In this document: in pieces, positions 41,591-49,385 of the stretch | Position numbering within the stretch: the stretch's first letter is position 1 | How the letters are laid out: every line of letters starts with the position of its first letter | Source: a virus | IMG/VR virus record: IMGVR_UViG_3300050821_009780 | Coordinates: 79,504-143,503 of that record | Direction: 5' to 3' (one strand) | DNA: 64,000 nucleotides | The notes under the pieces: model-generated | Database searches by the model: none | Told to the model about the DNA's origin: nothing | What the model saw: the letters and a program-made list of their open reading frames with translations, nothing else | Translations under genes and position numbers: made by a program

Positions 41591-41804
41591 CTCCCACCCT
41601 CCGGTGACTCGCCTGCACAGAACCGGCTCGTTCATCAAGCCGGTCCAGCCTGTCCCGCAGCTGCACAAGCTGCTCCGGGGTAAGAAGTTTCATCGCCTCC
41701 TGGGCGACCCGCTTGGCAGCAGCCAGCCGGTGCTCCGCCTGCATCCGGGCAAAAGCCTCTTCCGCCAGGCTGAGCGCGGCCTCTGCCATCATTTCGTCCG
41801 CCAC
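41577..41804 (-). CDS. Helical hypothetical protein (75 aa)
   Basis: GTG-type start at 41804. Continuous Ala/Glu-rich helix followed by TPEQLVQLRDRLDRL. Likely coiled coil. Located between the clamp-loader delta and polA genes. Confidence 0.5.
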   Translation of the reverse strand: MADEMMAEAALSLAEEAFARMQAEHRLAAAKRVAQEAMKLLTPEQLVQLRDRLDRLDERAGSVQASHRRVGDDGS

Positions 41805-41811
41805 CCTCCTA

Positions 41812-42732
41812 TTACGCCCAGAGAGCGGCGACCGCCTCCAGGATTCCGTCCCGGGCCCCGGACTTCCAGGCGGACTCGGCCAGAGCGAGGACCTCCCGGC
41901 AGCGGGCCGTCCTGCGCGGGGTGTAGGCGGCAGCGTACGGCCGGAGCAGCCGCACCGAGTACGCGTCTATCTTCAGCCGGATGGCGGCGTCCTGCGCGCT
42001 CACGCCCTTGCGGGCGGCATCGCTGAGCACGGACAGCACGGTCAGCCGGGACGACAGCAGGGCGAGCACCTGGCCGGCCTGGTCCGGGGGGGTAAATGCG
42101 GCAGCCGCCATGGCGGCCTTCACGTTGCCGGCCACCATCAGGTCGGCGAACTCGTACCGGGCGGCGGGCGGGCACACCAGGTCCAGCGCGGGCACCTCCG
42201 GAGGCAGGTCGGCGAACCCGGCCTTCAGGGCGGCGTGCCGGGCGGCGGCGATATCTCCCGCGCACCGCTCCAGCAGGGCGGCCCCGAAGTTGCGCCCGGC
42301 GCCAGGCCACCAGGAGGCGGCGAGCTGCGCCTGCCCCTCCGGGTCCTTCGGGACGGTGCAGCGGACCAGCTGGCCGTGCCGGGAGTCGCGCAGGGCGGCC
42401 AGCGACGGGGCGAGGACGGACCGCGGCCTGTCCGGCTTCTCGCTGCGCTCCTCGGTGCGCGGGAAGTCGTCGTCAGCGGAGACGAACACGGTGAACGCGC
42501 GGTCGAACTCGTCGGCCAGCAGCAGCGGCAGCCGGTCCAGGTGGCCGAGCTTCTCCGCTCCCCATACGGTAACCAGCCTCGGGCCGGACGGGACGGCCAG
42601 CAGGATATCCCACGGGTTGCTCTCAGGCCACAGGTTCCACCGGCTGGCTCCGGGCAGCGCCTCGGCGTAGGCGGCGGTGACATCATGGCGCAGCACCGGC
42701 TCCGGCCCGCACACCCAGGCGACCCGGGTCAC
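41812..42732 (-). CDS. holA: DNA polymerase III delta-type clamp loader subunit
   Basis: 306 residues from GTG 42732; the open frame extends farther but has no start between the upstream stop and this codon. AWVCGPEPVLRHDVTAAY is a HolA-like start with a degenerate P-loop. The middle VTVWGAEKLGHLD and DRAFTVFVSADDDF match its ATPase-like core, and the C-terminal helical collar carries LKIDAYSVRLLRPYA. Delta opens the clamp. Gene order next to delta-prime supports the call. Confidence 0.72.
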   Translation of the reverse strand: MTRVAWVCGPEPVLRHDVTAAYAEALPGASRWNLWPESNPWDILLAVPSGPRLVTVWGAEKLGHLDRLPLLLADEFDRAFTVFVSADDDFPRTEERSEKPDRPRSVLAPSLAALRDSRHGQLVRCTVPKDPEGQAQLAASWWPGAGRNFGAALLERCAGDIAAARHAALKAGFADLPPEVPALDLVCPPAARYEFADLMVAGNVKAAMAAAAFTPPDQAGQVLALLSSRLTVLSVLSDAARKGVSAQDAAIRLKIDAYSVRLLRPYAAAYTPRRTARCREVLALAESAWKSGARDGILEAVAALWA

Positions 42733-42770
42733 CGGCTTCTTGCGCGCCCACTGGCTGTAAGTGCCGACGG

Positions 42771-43178
42771 CTAGCTCCCCGGCTTCAGGGAGAAACCGGT
42801 CTCGGCGGCCAGCTGGCGAATCATAGAGGGAGTGAACGACGCACCCAGGCCGAGCTGCGCCTTGCGGCCCTGCTCGCCGGCGGCCTGCTGCTGCTCTGCT
42901 ACCTGCTGCTCGAAGGAGATGCGGGCCTGGATCGCCCACAGCTGGCCCGGCGGCCCGAATGCCTCGGCGACCGACTGGATAAGGCTGTCGAGCCGGGCGC
43001 TGAGCACCGTGCCAGGGTCGAACTGGATGCCCCGGCGGGCCAGCTCGGCAAACCCGGCCTTGTTCTGCTCGACGAGCCCGTTCAGGTGCTGCTGCATCTG
43101 CGCGGCCTGCTGAGCCAGCTGCTGCTCCTGGGTCAATGCCTGCCCGTTCGGCTGCCCGAACCCGTTGGTCCCTGCCAT
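42771..43178 (-). CDS. Hypothetical Gln-rich helical protein (135 aa)
   Basis: ATG 43178, directly after the delta-prime stop. The first 45 residues are Gln/Ala-rich coiled coil, the rest helical with GPPGQLWAIQARI. Sits between delta and delta-prime genes, so it could be a clamp-loader accessory (an analogue of chi, psi or theta), but no homology is visible. Confidence 0.5.
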   Translation of the reverse strand: MAGTNGFGQPNGQALTQEQQLAQQAAQMQQHLNGLVEQNKAGFAELARRGIQFDPGTVLSARLDSLIQSVAEAFGPPGQLWAIQARISFEQQVAEQQQAAGEQGRKAQLGLGASFTPSMIRQLAAETGFSLKPGS

Positions 43179-43970
43179 TTACCTTTCCTCCCTGAACGCG
43201 CTGGACAGCGCAACCGACGAAGCATTCCTCGCACCCTCGTACCGCCCCAGGGCGCGCAGCACCCGGCGGGCCTGGTCGCTGGTCACGCCGGGGGCGAACC
43301 CGGCGGAGAACCGCACCCACCGGGCGGAGGCGGCCTCTTCCGCCCAGGCGCGCAGCACCCCGGCGTGGGCCGGGGTCCAGAAGCGGAGCGCCAGCTCCAG
43401 CACCGCGCCATCGCCGTCCTGCGCGGCACGCAGGGCTGCGGCGACCACCGAACGAAGCCTGCCGCCATCACTGTCCCGGGCTGCCTCCAGGGCCGGAGCG
43501 ACCCGGCCGCGGCCGAGCGGGGCGCACCGCAGCGCCTCGCTGCGACCGCAGTGCTGCTCCAGCACCTCGGCGACCTGCGCATCGGTGAGCAGGCTGACCC
43601 GGTACACCACGGCCCGGGAGACGACGGTGGGCAGCGGCGGGCGGGACGCGGTAAGCAGGAACCGGATGTGCGGCGGCGGATCCTCCAGCACCTTGAGCAG
43701 AATGTTCTGCGCGGCCTCGGTGGTTCCGTCCAGCCCGATGATCACTGCGATGCTCCCGCCCTGCGGGCGCTGGCGCGGGACCAGCCCGACAATTTCCCGG
43801 GCGAGCGCGGCAGAGGGGCCGTCGTAGCCGTAGGAGGTCATGCGGTGGTGCCGGGCGGCATGCTGGGCCAGCTCGGTCTTGCCGACCGAGGACGGGCCGA
43901 GCAGCAGGGTGACCGGAAGCAGATCGCGCTCCAGCTCAGCCCGCAGCGCCTCGTGACCGACGAGCCTCAC
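43179..43970 (-). CDS. holB: DNA polymerase III delta-prime-type clamp loader subunit
   Basis: 263 residues from GTG 43970 in a GTGA overlap. Intact P-loop LLLGPSSVGKTELAQHAA, Walker B-like VIIGLDGTTEAAQ, then LLKVLEDPPPHIRFLLTAS and VVSRAVVYR, the same segment order as DnaX and HolB. The zinc module of DnaX is absent, which points to delta-prime. With DnaX, delta and the sliding clamp it completes a clamp-loading system. Confidence 0.85.
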   Translation of the reverse strand: MRLVGHEALRAELERDLLPVTLLLGPSSVGKTELAQHAARHHRMTSYGYDGPSAALAREIVGLVPRQRPQGGSIAVIIGLDGTTEAAQNILLKVLEDPPPHIRFLLTASRPPLPTVVSRAVVYRVSLLTDAQVAEVLEQHCGRSEALRCAPLGRGRVAPALEAARDSDGGRLRSVVAAALRAAQDGDGAVLELALRFWTPAHAGVLRAWAEEAASARWVRFSAGFAPGVTSDQARRVLRALGRYEGARNASSVALSSAFREER

Positions 43971-44170
43971 GGAGATACTGCCTCCACTGCCGCGCGGACA
44001 GCGCGCCGGTGACGCGAGCTGCCTGCACCGCGCCCGTAATCCCAGGATTCGTACACTTCCCGCCGCAACGGCCCGGGCACCTGCTTCCAGTGTGCCGGGC
44101 ACATGAGCCTGACGACATCAACCTGCACCGTGCAATCAGGTCCCGGGCACGTATGAGGGGTCCTGGGCAT
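43967..44170 (-). CDS. Actinophage-type Cys/His mini-protein (67 aa)
   Basis: ATG 44170. CPGPDC at residue 8 and LMCPAHWKQVPGPLRREV near 23 follow a pattern I have seen in many small actinophage proteins (MC..HW..VP..LR..V). A zinc ligand set is likely. GTGA overlap with the delta-prime gene. Function unknown. Confidence 0.65.
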   Translation of the reverse strand: MPRTPHTCPGPDCTVQVDVVRLMCPAHWKQVPGPLRREVYESWDYGRGAGSSRHRRAVRAAVEAVSP

Positions 44171-44184
44171 GGGCTTTACCTCCC

Positions 44185-44355
44185 CTACGGACGGTTAGCG
44201 GGTCCCCATGGCGACCAGGTCCAAAGTCCGCCAAGGGCCACAAGGGCAAGGACGACGAACACGAGGGCGATGAGGTGCTGAACCGAGATGGTCTTGTCCA
44301 CCCACGCGAGGATGGCACCGATGAGCGCTATGACGAACGCGATAAGACTGAGCAT
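44185..44355 (-). CDS. Two-span membrane mini-protein, holin-like (56 aa)
   Basis: ATG 44355. Two hydrophobic helices (LIAFVIALIGAILAW and LIALVFVVLALVALGGLW) joined by a short charged turn, the topology of class II holins. No lysin is adjacent, so the role is open. Confidence 0.5.
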   Translation of the reverse strand: MLSLIAFVIALIGAILAWVDKTISVQHLIALVFVVLALVALGGLWTWSPWGPANRP

Positions 44356-44369
44356 GACGGGATCTCTTT

Positions 44370-45491
44370 CTATGGCTCCGTGTACAGGCGGCGCACGGCA
44401 GCGAGCACGGTATCTACGGCTGCGGCGTCCAGGCCCTTAACGTGCCAGAGTTCGGCCTCCAGCAGCTCCTCACGGGTGAGATCGGGTTCCGGAGCTGCCG
44501 GGGCAGGCAGATACCCCTTCTTCCGGTCCACGCCCTCCAGGACAGAGCCCTCGTACTTCCAGCCGGGCGCAGCCTCGGCGAGCATCCGCTCCAGCCGGTG
44601 GATGACGGCGCGCTTGACATGGTCGGCGGGCTTCTTGTGCGTCTGCTGGTCCATCCCGCACTCCGGGTACAGCTCGCGCTCGGCCCTGGAGAACGAGTGG
44701 TACCAGCCCTTGGGGGCCTCCAGCTGGAGACGGTGGGCGGCCAGCGGGCGGTGCACGTGGTTGCCCTTGGCATCCCTGAGCAGCTCGACGGCCTCGCGCA
44801 CCTCGGCAGCGGTCAGCTCCACGCCCTCGACGTTGAACTTCTCCTGCGCAGGAGCGGCCATCCCGTCGCGCACCGCCTGCCCCAGCTCGCGCATGGCCCG
44901 GCCGGCCTGGTTCCGGCTGAGGCCGAGGCGGCTCAGCGGCGGAACGGCACCATCTTCCTTCAGGTGCCCGGCGATCTCGCTGAACAGCGAGAAGAGACTG
45001 ACCGGGCCGTCCCAGTCGTCCGGCACGGTCGCCAGGTAGTCCCTCATCCGGCCGACGAACTGATCGTCGGCCAGCGACGGGTAGTCATCCCAGCTCTCGC
45101 CACCGAACAGCTCCACCCAGCGGGAGCCGCCCTCGCCGGCGACCGTATCGCACAGCAGCAGCTCGCGCCCGGAACGCCGGGAGACCTGCTCGCGCTTGCC
45201 TCGCATGTACAGCGCCACCTTGCCGGACAGGAACGCCCGCCAGGAGACGCGCTGCCCGGTCTTGGCACTGACGAACGAGGAGTCGTACTGCCGGAGGGCG
45301 TTGCGGCCCTCGGCGTTCACCGCGACCAGGAGCCGCTCCATTATGTCGGCAGCGGCGTCCTCCGCATCCTGGGTGTTGCCCCCAGCGCCCAGCAGCTTCC
45401 GCGCCAGGCCCTGAACGTACGCACCATCCTGCCGGAAAAACTCGTCCGCATCTGCGGGCGCGGCATACTTGCCGAAATCACCCATCCCCAT
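44370..45491 (-). CDS. Sigma-70-like regulatory protein (373 aa)
   Basis: ATG 45491 or ATG 45485, with GGGAG upstream. Residues 15-110 resemble sigma region 2: LGAGGNTQDAEDAAADIMER, then the WRAFLSGKVALYMRGKREQ helix. Near residues 165-215, FSEIAGHLKEDG with LSRNQAGRAMRELGQAV looks like a region 4-type helix-turn-helix. The 150-residue tail is unassigned. It is transcribed from an operator-bearing promoter. Could be a divergent sigma factor or an RNA-polymerase-binding regulator. Confidence 0.5.
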   Translation of the reverse strand: MGMGDFGKYAAPADADEFFRQDGAYVQGLARKLLGAGGNTQDAEDAAADIMERLLVAVNAEGRNALRQYDSSFVSAKTGQRVSWRAFLSGKVALYMRGKREQVSRRSGRELLLCDTVAGEGGSRWVELFGGESWDDYPSLADDQFVGRMRDYLATVPDDWDGPVSLFSLFSEIAGHLKEDGAVPPLSRLGLSRNQAGRAMRELGQAVRDGMAAPAQEKFNVEGVELTAAEVREAVELLRDAKGNHVHRPLAAHRLQLEAPKGWYHSFSRAERELYPECGMDQQTHKKPADHVKRAVIHRLERMLAEAAPGWKYEGSVLEGVDRKKGYLPAPAAPEPDLTREELLEAELWHVKGLDAAAVDTVLAAVRRLYTEP

Positions 45492-45535
45492 TTACTCCCA
45501 CCACCGCGATGAGGGCTGAAACTCACCTGGGTCAG

Positions 45536-45564
45536 ACCCTAGTCCTCGACTTGGCTGAAGTCAA
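45536..45564 (-). promoter_or_regulatory. Promoter with phage operator (site d)
   Basis: -35 TTGACT (45564-45559), 17-base spacer, -10 TAGGGT (45541-45536). Operator TTGACTTCAGCCAA overlaps the -35. It lies 5 bases after the stop of the upstream gene and drives the sigma-like gene. Confidence 0.8.
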
Positions 45565-45568
45565 GCCT

Positions 45569-45751
45569 TCAGGAGGACGCGTGCCCGGAGCCGGCGTCAC
45601 CATCGGAAACGTGGCGGATCACGCCGAAGTACTGGCTGAACGCCTGCGGTGCCCGGGTCCGAGCACACGACTCGCACTGGCCCCCGTCCCACGCCCCCGG
45701 CAGGTAAAACAGCGTCGTCCCCTTCGAGCGGCAGCTGGCGCACTCGTTCAC
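45569..45751 (-). CDS. Zinc-ribbon protein (60 aa)
   Basis: GTG 45751 in a GTGA overlap. CASC at residue 4 and CESC at residue 27 form a zinc ribbon; the tail is Ser/Gly-rich. Unassigned function. Confidence 0.65.
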   Translation of the reverse strand: MNECASCRSKGTTLFYLPGAWDGGQCESCARTRAPQAFSQYFGVIRHVSDGDAGSGHASS

Positions 45752-46029
45752 CGGAGGACCGCACCGCTCTTGCGAGCCTTGCGCAGCGTAACCACGCCGA
45801 CCGCGATCTGGGAGCCGGGGATGTCAGTGCTGTCGGCGGCCACCTCCTGCAGCAGCATGCCGCTGGCCCCGCGGGCCGACGACAGCGGGGAGTGGAACTT
45901 GCCGCCCTCGATGGTGAACCCGCCCTGCAGGAACCGGACCGTGGCCGGGCCGTCGGTCACCGTGCCGGTCTTCTCCGTGGCGACCCGCCACTTCCGGGTG
46001 GCGAAGTACTCATCCCAGCTGCCGTCCAC
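45748..46029 (-). CDS. Hypothetical protein (93 aa)
   Basis: GTG 46029. Strand-rich with FTIEGGKFHSPLSSARG and no Cys. No family recognised. Overlaps its neighbours on both sides. Confidence 0.5.
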   Translation of the reverse strand: MDGSWDEYFATRKWRVATEKTGTVTDGPATVRFLQGGFTIEGGKFHSPLSSARGASGMLLQEVAADSTDIPGSQIAVGVVTLRKARKSGAVLR

Positions 46030-46231
46030 GCTTATCCTCCAGGTAACTGTCGTCGTACACCAGCGTCACCCACGGCTCGTCGGTGTACATCCCCGGCGGG
46101 CTGTGCAGGTTGCAGTGGTCGCGGTGCCTGGTGCCGCACCCTCCGGCCGCACAGGTGCAACCGGGAAACCAGTGACCGACGTGCGGTACCTGCGCTGCGC
46201 AGTGAACGCACTGCACCTCGGGCTTAGTCAT
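46010..46231 (-). CDS. Cys/His-rich protein (73 aa)
   Basis: ATG 46231, overlapping the upstream stop. CVHC at residue 8 and CTCAAGGCGTRHRDHC from residue 25 could hold two zinc ions. Acidic tail (LVYDDSYLEDKRG). Confidence 0.55.
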   Translation of the reverse strand: MTKPEVQCVHCAAQVPHVGHWFPGCTCAAGGCGTRHRDHCNLHSPPGMYTDEPWVTLVYDDSYLEDKRGRQLG

Positions 46232-46487
46232 CCAGGAAATCCCTCGTGGCGAACCGCGTTGCCATGGCCGCCCTGCGGGTGTCGGTATCGGCGACGGTCT
46301 GCTCGTGCGCGGCGGTCTTCGCGGCGGGCTTGCCGTGCTCCAGCCAGCTCGCGTACTCGTCAGCCGGGCTGAAGATGCTGTCCGGATCGGCTCGGTAAGC
46401 GGCGGCAAAGTTCGGGCAGCTCACCTGGTGCGCCTCGACCAGCCCGGCGGGCGCGGTGTACCCGCAGACGCAGCGCCCGGTGCACAC
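46224..46487 (-). CDS. Zinc-finger-like protein (87 aa)
   Basis: GTG-type start at 46487. The N-terminal CTGRCVCGYTAP with VEAHQVSCPNF gives a CxxxCxC...H...C set, similar to a single zinc finger. The remainder is helical. It shares one base with the upstream stop. Confidence 0.55.
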   Translation of the reverse strand: MCTGRCVCGYTAPAGLVEAHQVSCPNFAAAYRADPDSIFSPADEYASWLEHGKPAAKTAAHEQTVADTDTRRAAMATRFATRDFLDD

Positions 46488-46768
46488 TACGGCCCCAGCT
46501 CCTCGCGCCGCTCGTCCACGTGCCAGCAGTGCTCGTGGTTGACGTAGCCGGGGCAGTCGCAGGAGATACGCCCATCCCCGTGGTGCAGCTGGGTGTAGAA
46601 GGTACCCGGCCGGGAGGCGGACTCGAACCTGCCGAGGCTGACCGCACCGAACGGCACCCGACGGCTGGCACTGCGGTAATCCTGTGCAGCCTCCTGCATG
46701 AACTCGCGGACGTCGCGGGCCGGGTTCGCCTCAGGGTGCCACCAGCCGGGGCCGTAACGGGCTCTCAC
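46487..46768 (-). CDS. SWIM-type zinc-finger protein (93 aa)
   Basis: GTG-type start at 46768. ISCDCPGYVNHEHCWHVD matches the SWIM CxC(n)CxH pattern, used for DNA or protein binding in SNF2 helicases and transposases. Here it is stand-alone. The phage also encodes a SNF2-type helicase (53236-54894), a possible partner. Confidence 0.65.
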   Translation of the reverse strand: MRARYGPGWWHPEANPARDVREFMQEAAQDYRSASRRVPFGAVSLGRFESASRPGTFYTQLHHGDGRISCDCPGYVNHEHCWHVDERREELGP

Positions 46769-46959
46769 GGGTCGGGCACCGCCCGGACCGGAGAGGTCAG
46801 GTCGGCCGTGAGGGCCTGCTCGCGGGCCAGCACGCCCCTCATGATCAGGTAACCGCCCGGCCGGTGACGGGCCAGGTACGTGAAAAGCGCAGCGTCCAGA
46901 GACGGGGGCACGGGCACCGACGGGTCCAGGGGGTCAGGAGGCGACTGACTGGCGGGCAT
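46765..46959 (-). CDS. Hypothetical protein (64 aa)
   Basis: ATG 46959. Pro-rich start, then FTYLARHRPGGYLIMRGVL. No recognised motif. Overlaps the HTH gene end by 26 bases. Confidence 0.45.
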   Translation of the reverse strand: MPASQSPPDPLDPSVPVPPSLDAALFTYLARHRPGGYLIMRGVLAREQALTADLTSPVRAVPDP

Positions 46960-47188
46960 CTGCTTCCGCCTCCCGGAAACGGATCATGGCCTGGATCTCG
47001 GATTCCCGCACGATGCCGACCGGGCGGTGCCCGATGCGGCGCGCGGTGGTCAGCTTCCCCTCCTGCGCCATCTGCCGGATGCGCTCGCCGGTCAAGCCGA
47101 GGGCGTCCGCCGCCTCGCCGAAGGTGAGCCACCCGGCCAGCTCCGGCAGATCCTTCAAGCTGGCGAACTTCAGTATCTTGACCTTCAC
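46934..47188 (-). CDS. Excisionase/MerR-like helix-turn-helix protein (84 aa)
   Basis: GTG 47188. WLTFGEAADALGLTGERIRQ followed by GKLTTARRIGHRPVGIV is the winged helix of the helix_turn_helix_17/Xis family: HTH then a wing. Small and basic, so a DNA-binding regulator or recombination directionality factor. No integrase is seen in this window. Driven by an operator-bearing promoter 47 bases upstream; it could be the regulator of that operator family, but this is a guess. Confidence 0.7.
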   Translation of the reverse strand: MKVKILKFASLKDLPELAGWLTFGEAADALGLTGERIRQMAQEGKLTTARRIGHRPVGIVRESEIQAMIRFREAEADARQSVAS

Positions 47189-47234
47189 GCTTATCCCAGT
47201 CCTCCCGTTAGCACACAGTGCGGCCCCGGCTCCA

Positions 47235-47263
47235 AGGATACCGGGACGCTTGGTTTAAGACAA
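47235..47263 (-). promoter_or_regulatory. Promoter with phage operator (site f)
   Basis: -35 TTGTCT (47263-47258), 17-base spacer, -10 TATCCT (47240-47235). Operator TTGTCTTAAACCAA. The TAA in it is the stop codon of the primase-like gene upstream. Confidence 0.75.
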
Positions 47264-47785
47264 GTAAGGACGCAGGGCGGTCTTGCACGCCTGCAGCCAG
47301 GTAGTGCAGTCCTGCCCGGTCTGGACCAGGTGCAACAGTCCGAGGCAGCGGGCCAGCCGATCGCTGACGGCATCGCCATACTGCCGCTCATCCCAGTCCG
47401 GGCAGGTCGCCCGGCACCAGGTCACCAGGGCCTTGGCGAGGGCCTCCCGGTCCGGCTCCGGGACGCGGGAGACTTCCTCCCACAGGTGCGCGTAGTCGGC
47501 CGGCTTCCACCCGTACCGCTGCAGCGCCTTCGCGGCGGCATCCTCCGGGTCCACCTCCCAGGCGGCGGCAAGCAGCGAGGTGACGGTGAGGTACCGCTGC
47601 TCGGCGAAGCAGTAACCGTGGTCGCGGTAGACCCGCAGCGACGGCTCGGCCCCGCCGTCGTCGTGCTCCTGCGGGAACGGGCAGTAGCACTTGGACCGGC
47701 CCCCGGAATCCACCCCGGCCCAGGAGGCGGCGAGCGGGAACGGGACCACCTCGTTCGCAGCGGCGGCCAGGCTGCGCTTCTTCAC
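47255..47785 (-). CDS. Primase-type zinc-binding domain protein (176 aa)
   Basis: ATG 47785. KCYCPFPQEHDDGGAEPSL with YRDHGYCFA about 15 residues on matches the CHC2-type zinc domain that opens DnaG and phage primases (CPFH...PSL...CF). No TOPRIM or polymerase motif follows; the last 110 residues are helical with scattered Cys. It is coupled to dnaB by a 4-base overlap. Catalysis would have to come from the host DnaG or another protein. Confidence 0.65.
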   Translation of the reverse strand: MKKRSLAAAANEVVPFPLAASWAGVDSGGRSKCYCPFPQEHDDGGAEPSLRVYRDHGYCFAEQRYLTVTSLLAAAWEVDPEDAAAKALQRYGWKPADYAHLWEEVSRVPEPDREALAKALVTWCRATCPDWDERQYGDAVSDRLARCLGLLHLVQTGQDCTTWLQACKTALRPYLS

Positions 47786-49215
47786 TCTTCCTCATCCAGC
47801 AGCGGGTTGACCTGCTCCGCGCCATCGCGGACCTGAAAGTAGCTGTTGGCGAAGTCGGCCATCATGTCTATCTTGACGTACCGCTCCCCCTCCCGGTTCT
47901 TCAGCACCTCCAGCTTGACGGGCACGTTCCGGCCGCGGGTGTCATCGTTCTCCGGCTCCTGCAGCGAGCAGACGATGTCCGGGGTGTTGGCAGCCTCGGC
48001 GCTCTCCGACAGGTCGGCCAGGCTGTACCCGCCGCGCTCGCGGGCCCCGCGCCGACCCTCCCGGCTGACCTGCCAGGGGGAGATGACCGGGATGCCGCGC
48101 CCGTCGTTGAAGGTGACCGCGAGCTGCCCGGTGTCCTTCAGGATCATGCCCAGCTCCTCGCGGAGGTCCTTGCGGTGCCGGTCGGGCCGGGCCAGGCCCA
48201 GGTAGTCGATGATGCACAGGTCGGGGGAGAACTGCCGAGCGACGGCGTTCAGCCGGGACTCGATGAACGCCACGGTGAACCCGCGCGGCACCTGCACGAT
48301 GTAGGCGTGCCCCTCGGCGCGCTCGTAGTCCTCGGTGACCGCGCGGAACGCGGCGTACTCGGCGGAGGTCAGCGCGCCATCCCGGATGTCGCGGGTGTTC
48401 AGCCCGGCCCGCAGCCCGAACTGCGGCTTGCGGGAGTGGCGCCCCAGGATGCGGATGAGCATGTTATCGCGGGTGGTCTCGCTGGCGAACAGCACCACGT
48501 TCTTGCCCTGCTCGACGGCGGCGTGCCAGGCCAGGTGCGCCATGAGCTGCGACTTGCCGGAGCTGGTCCAGCCGAAGACGATGGCGAACTCGCCGTTGGC
48601 CAGCCCGCCGCTGAGCGCCGCGTCGAGCCGGGGGATGCCGGTGGCGACGGCGGCGGAGCGGCCGGACAGCTTCAGCTCCCGGGCCTTGGCGTACCGCTCG
48701 CGCACCAGGGCCATCTCCCGCCGGGTGTCGCCCTCCGGGTGCTGGCTGGCGGCGGCCTCCCGCTCGATGTCCGCGAACGCGGCCAGCACGTGCGCCCGGG
48801 CGTCGGCGTGGCCGCGCAGCTCGTTGCCCTGCTCGTCCCGCGCGCCCTGGACCAGGATCTCCTTGCCCTGGGCGATGGCATCCCCCGTGGCGGTGGACTG
48901 GCGCAGCTCGCGCAGCTGCGCCACCGAGTGCCTGAAGTCGGGGACGGAGGGCCGCAGCACGGCGACCAGGTCGTAGTACTCCAGGTACAGCAGCGAAGTG
49001 CCGGGCGGCCGGTCGCGGAGCAGATCCTCCAGCGCGCGCCGGGGCAGCTCGCCCCGGGTCTGCTCGGCGTACCGCATGGCCAGGACGAACAGTCCCTTCT
49101 GCACGCGGTCCTCGAAGTGCTCCTCGGTGACGTGCCGGGCCGCGTAGTCCAGCGCCTTGACCGACCGGAGAGCTGCCGCCAGAACTACCTTGCCGTGGTC
49201 CGACGCATCAGCCAC
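47782..49215 (-). CDS. dnaB: Replicative DNA helicase (DnaB type)
   Basis: 477 residues from GTG 49215. The N-terminal helical domain is followed by the RecA-like motor: VATGIPRLDAALSGGL, Walker A FGWTSSGKS, LFASETTRDNML (H1a region), Walker B LCIIDYLGL, and the H4 region ISPWQVSREGRRG. Length and order match hexameric DnaB. It unwinds DNA at the phage fork and should pair with the adjacent primase-type protein. The arginine finger region KNREGE is also visible. Confidence 0.92.
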   Translation of the reverse strand: MADASDHGKVVLAAALRSVKALDYAARHVTEEHFEDRVQKGLFVLAMRYAEQTRGELPRRALEDLLRDRPPGTSLLYLEYYDLVAVLRPSVPDFRHSVAQLRELRQSTATGDAIAQGKEILVQGARDEQGNELRGHADARAHVLAAFADIEREAAASQHPEGDTRREMALVRERYAKARELKLSGRSAAVATGIPRLDAALSGGLANGEFAIVFGWTSSGKSQLMAHLAWHAAVEQGKNVVLFASETTRDNMLIRILGRHSRKPQFGLRAGLNTRDIRDGALTSAEYAAFRAVTEDYERAEGHAYIVQVPRGFTVAFIESRLNAVARQFSPDLCIIDYLGLARPDRHRKDLREELGMILKDTGQLAVTFNDGRGIPVISPWQVSREGRRGARERGGYSLADLSESAEAANTPDIVCSLQEPENDDTRGRNVPVKLEVLKNREGERYVKIDMMADFANSYFQVRDGAEQVNPLLDEEE

Positions 49216-49348
49216 CGGCTGCCGCTAGATCCGGCGCGTGCACCACCACTGACTCTTCGTAATCGTGTGTCAGGCAGGCATCGGCGTACCCGCGCCAGTC
49301 CAGCTCGCGCAGGCACTCGTCCAGCTCATGAATATCCCTGAGTCCCAT
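49208..49348 (-). CDS. Hypothetical acidic protein (46 aa)
   Basis: ATG 49348 with GGGAGGG five bases upstream, overlapping the dnaB start by 8 bases. Acidic, two Cys, starting MGLRDIHELDECLRELDW. The good ribosome binding site and coupling support translation. Confidence 0.5.
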   Translation of the reverse strand: MGLRDIHELDECLRELDWRGYADACLTHDYEESVVVHAPDLAAAGG

Positions 49349-49385
49349 AAGGCCCTCCCACCGGGCCGAGAATGTTCTCCCTCTA

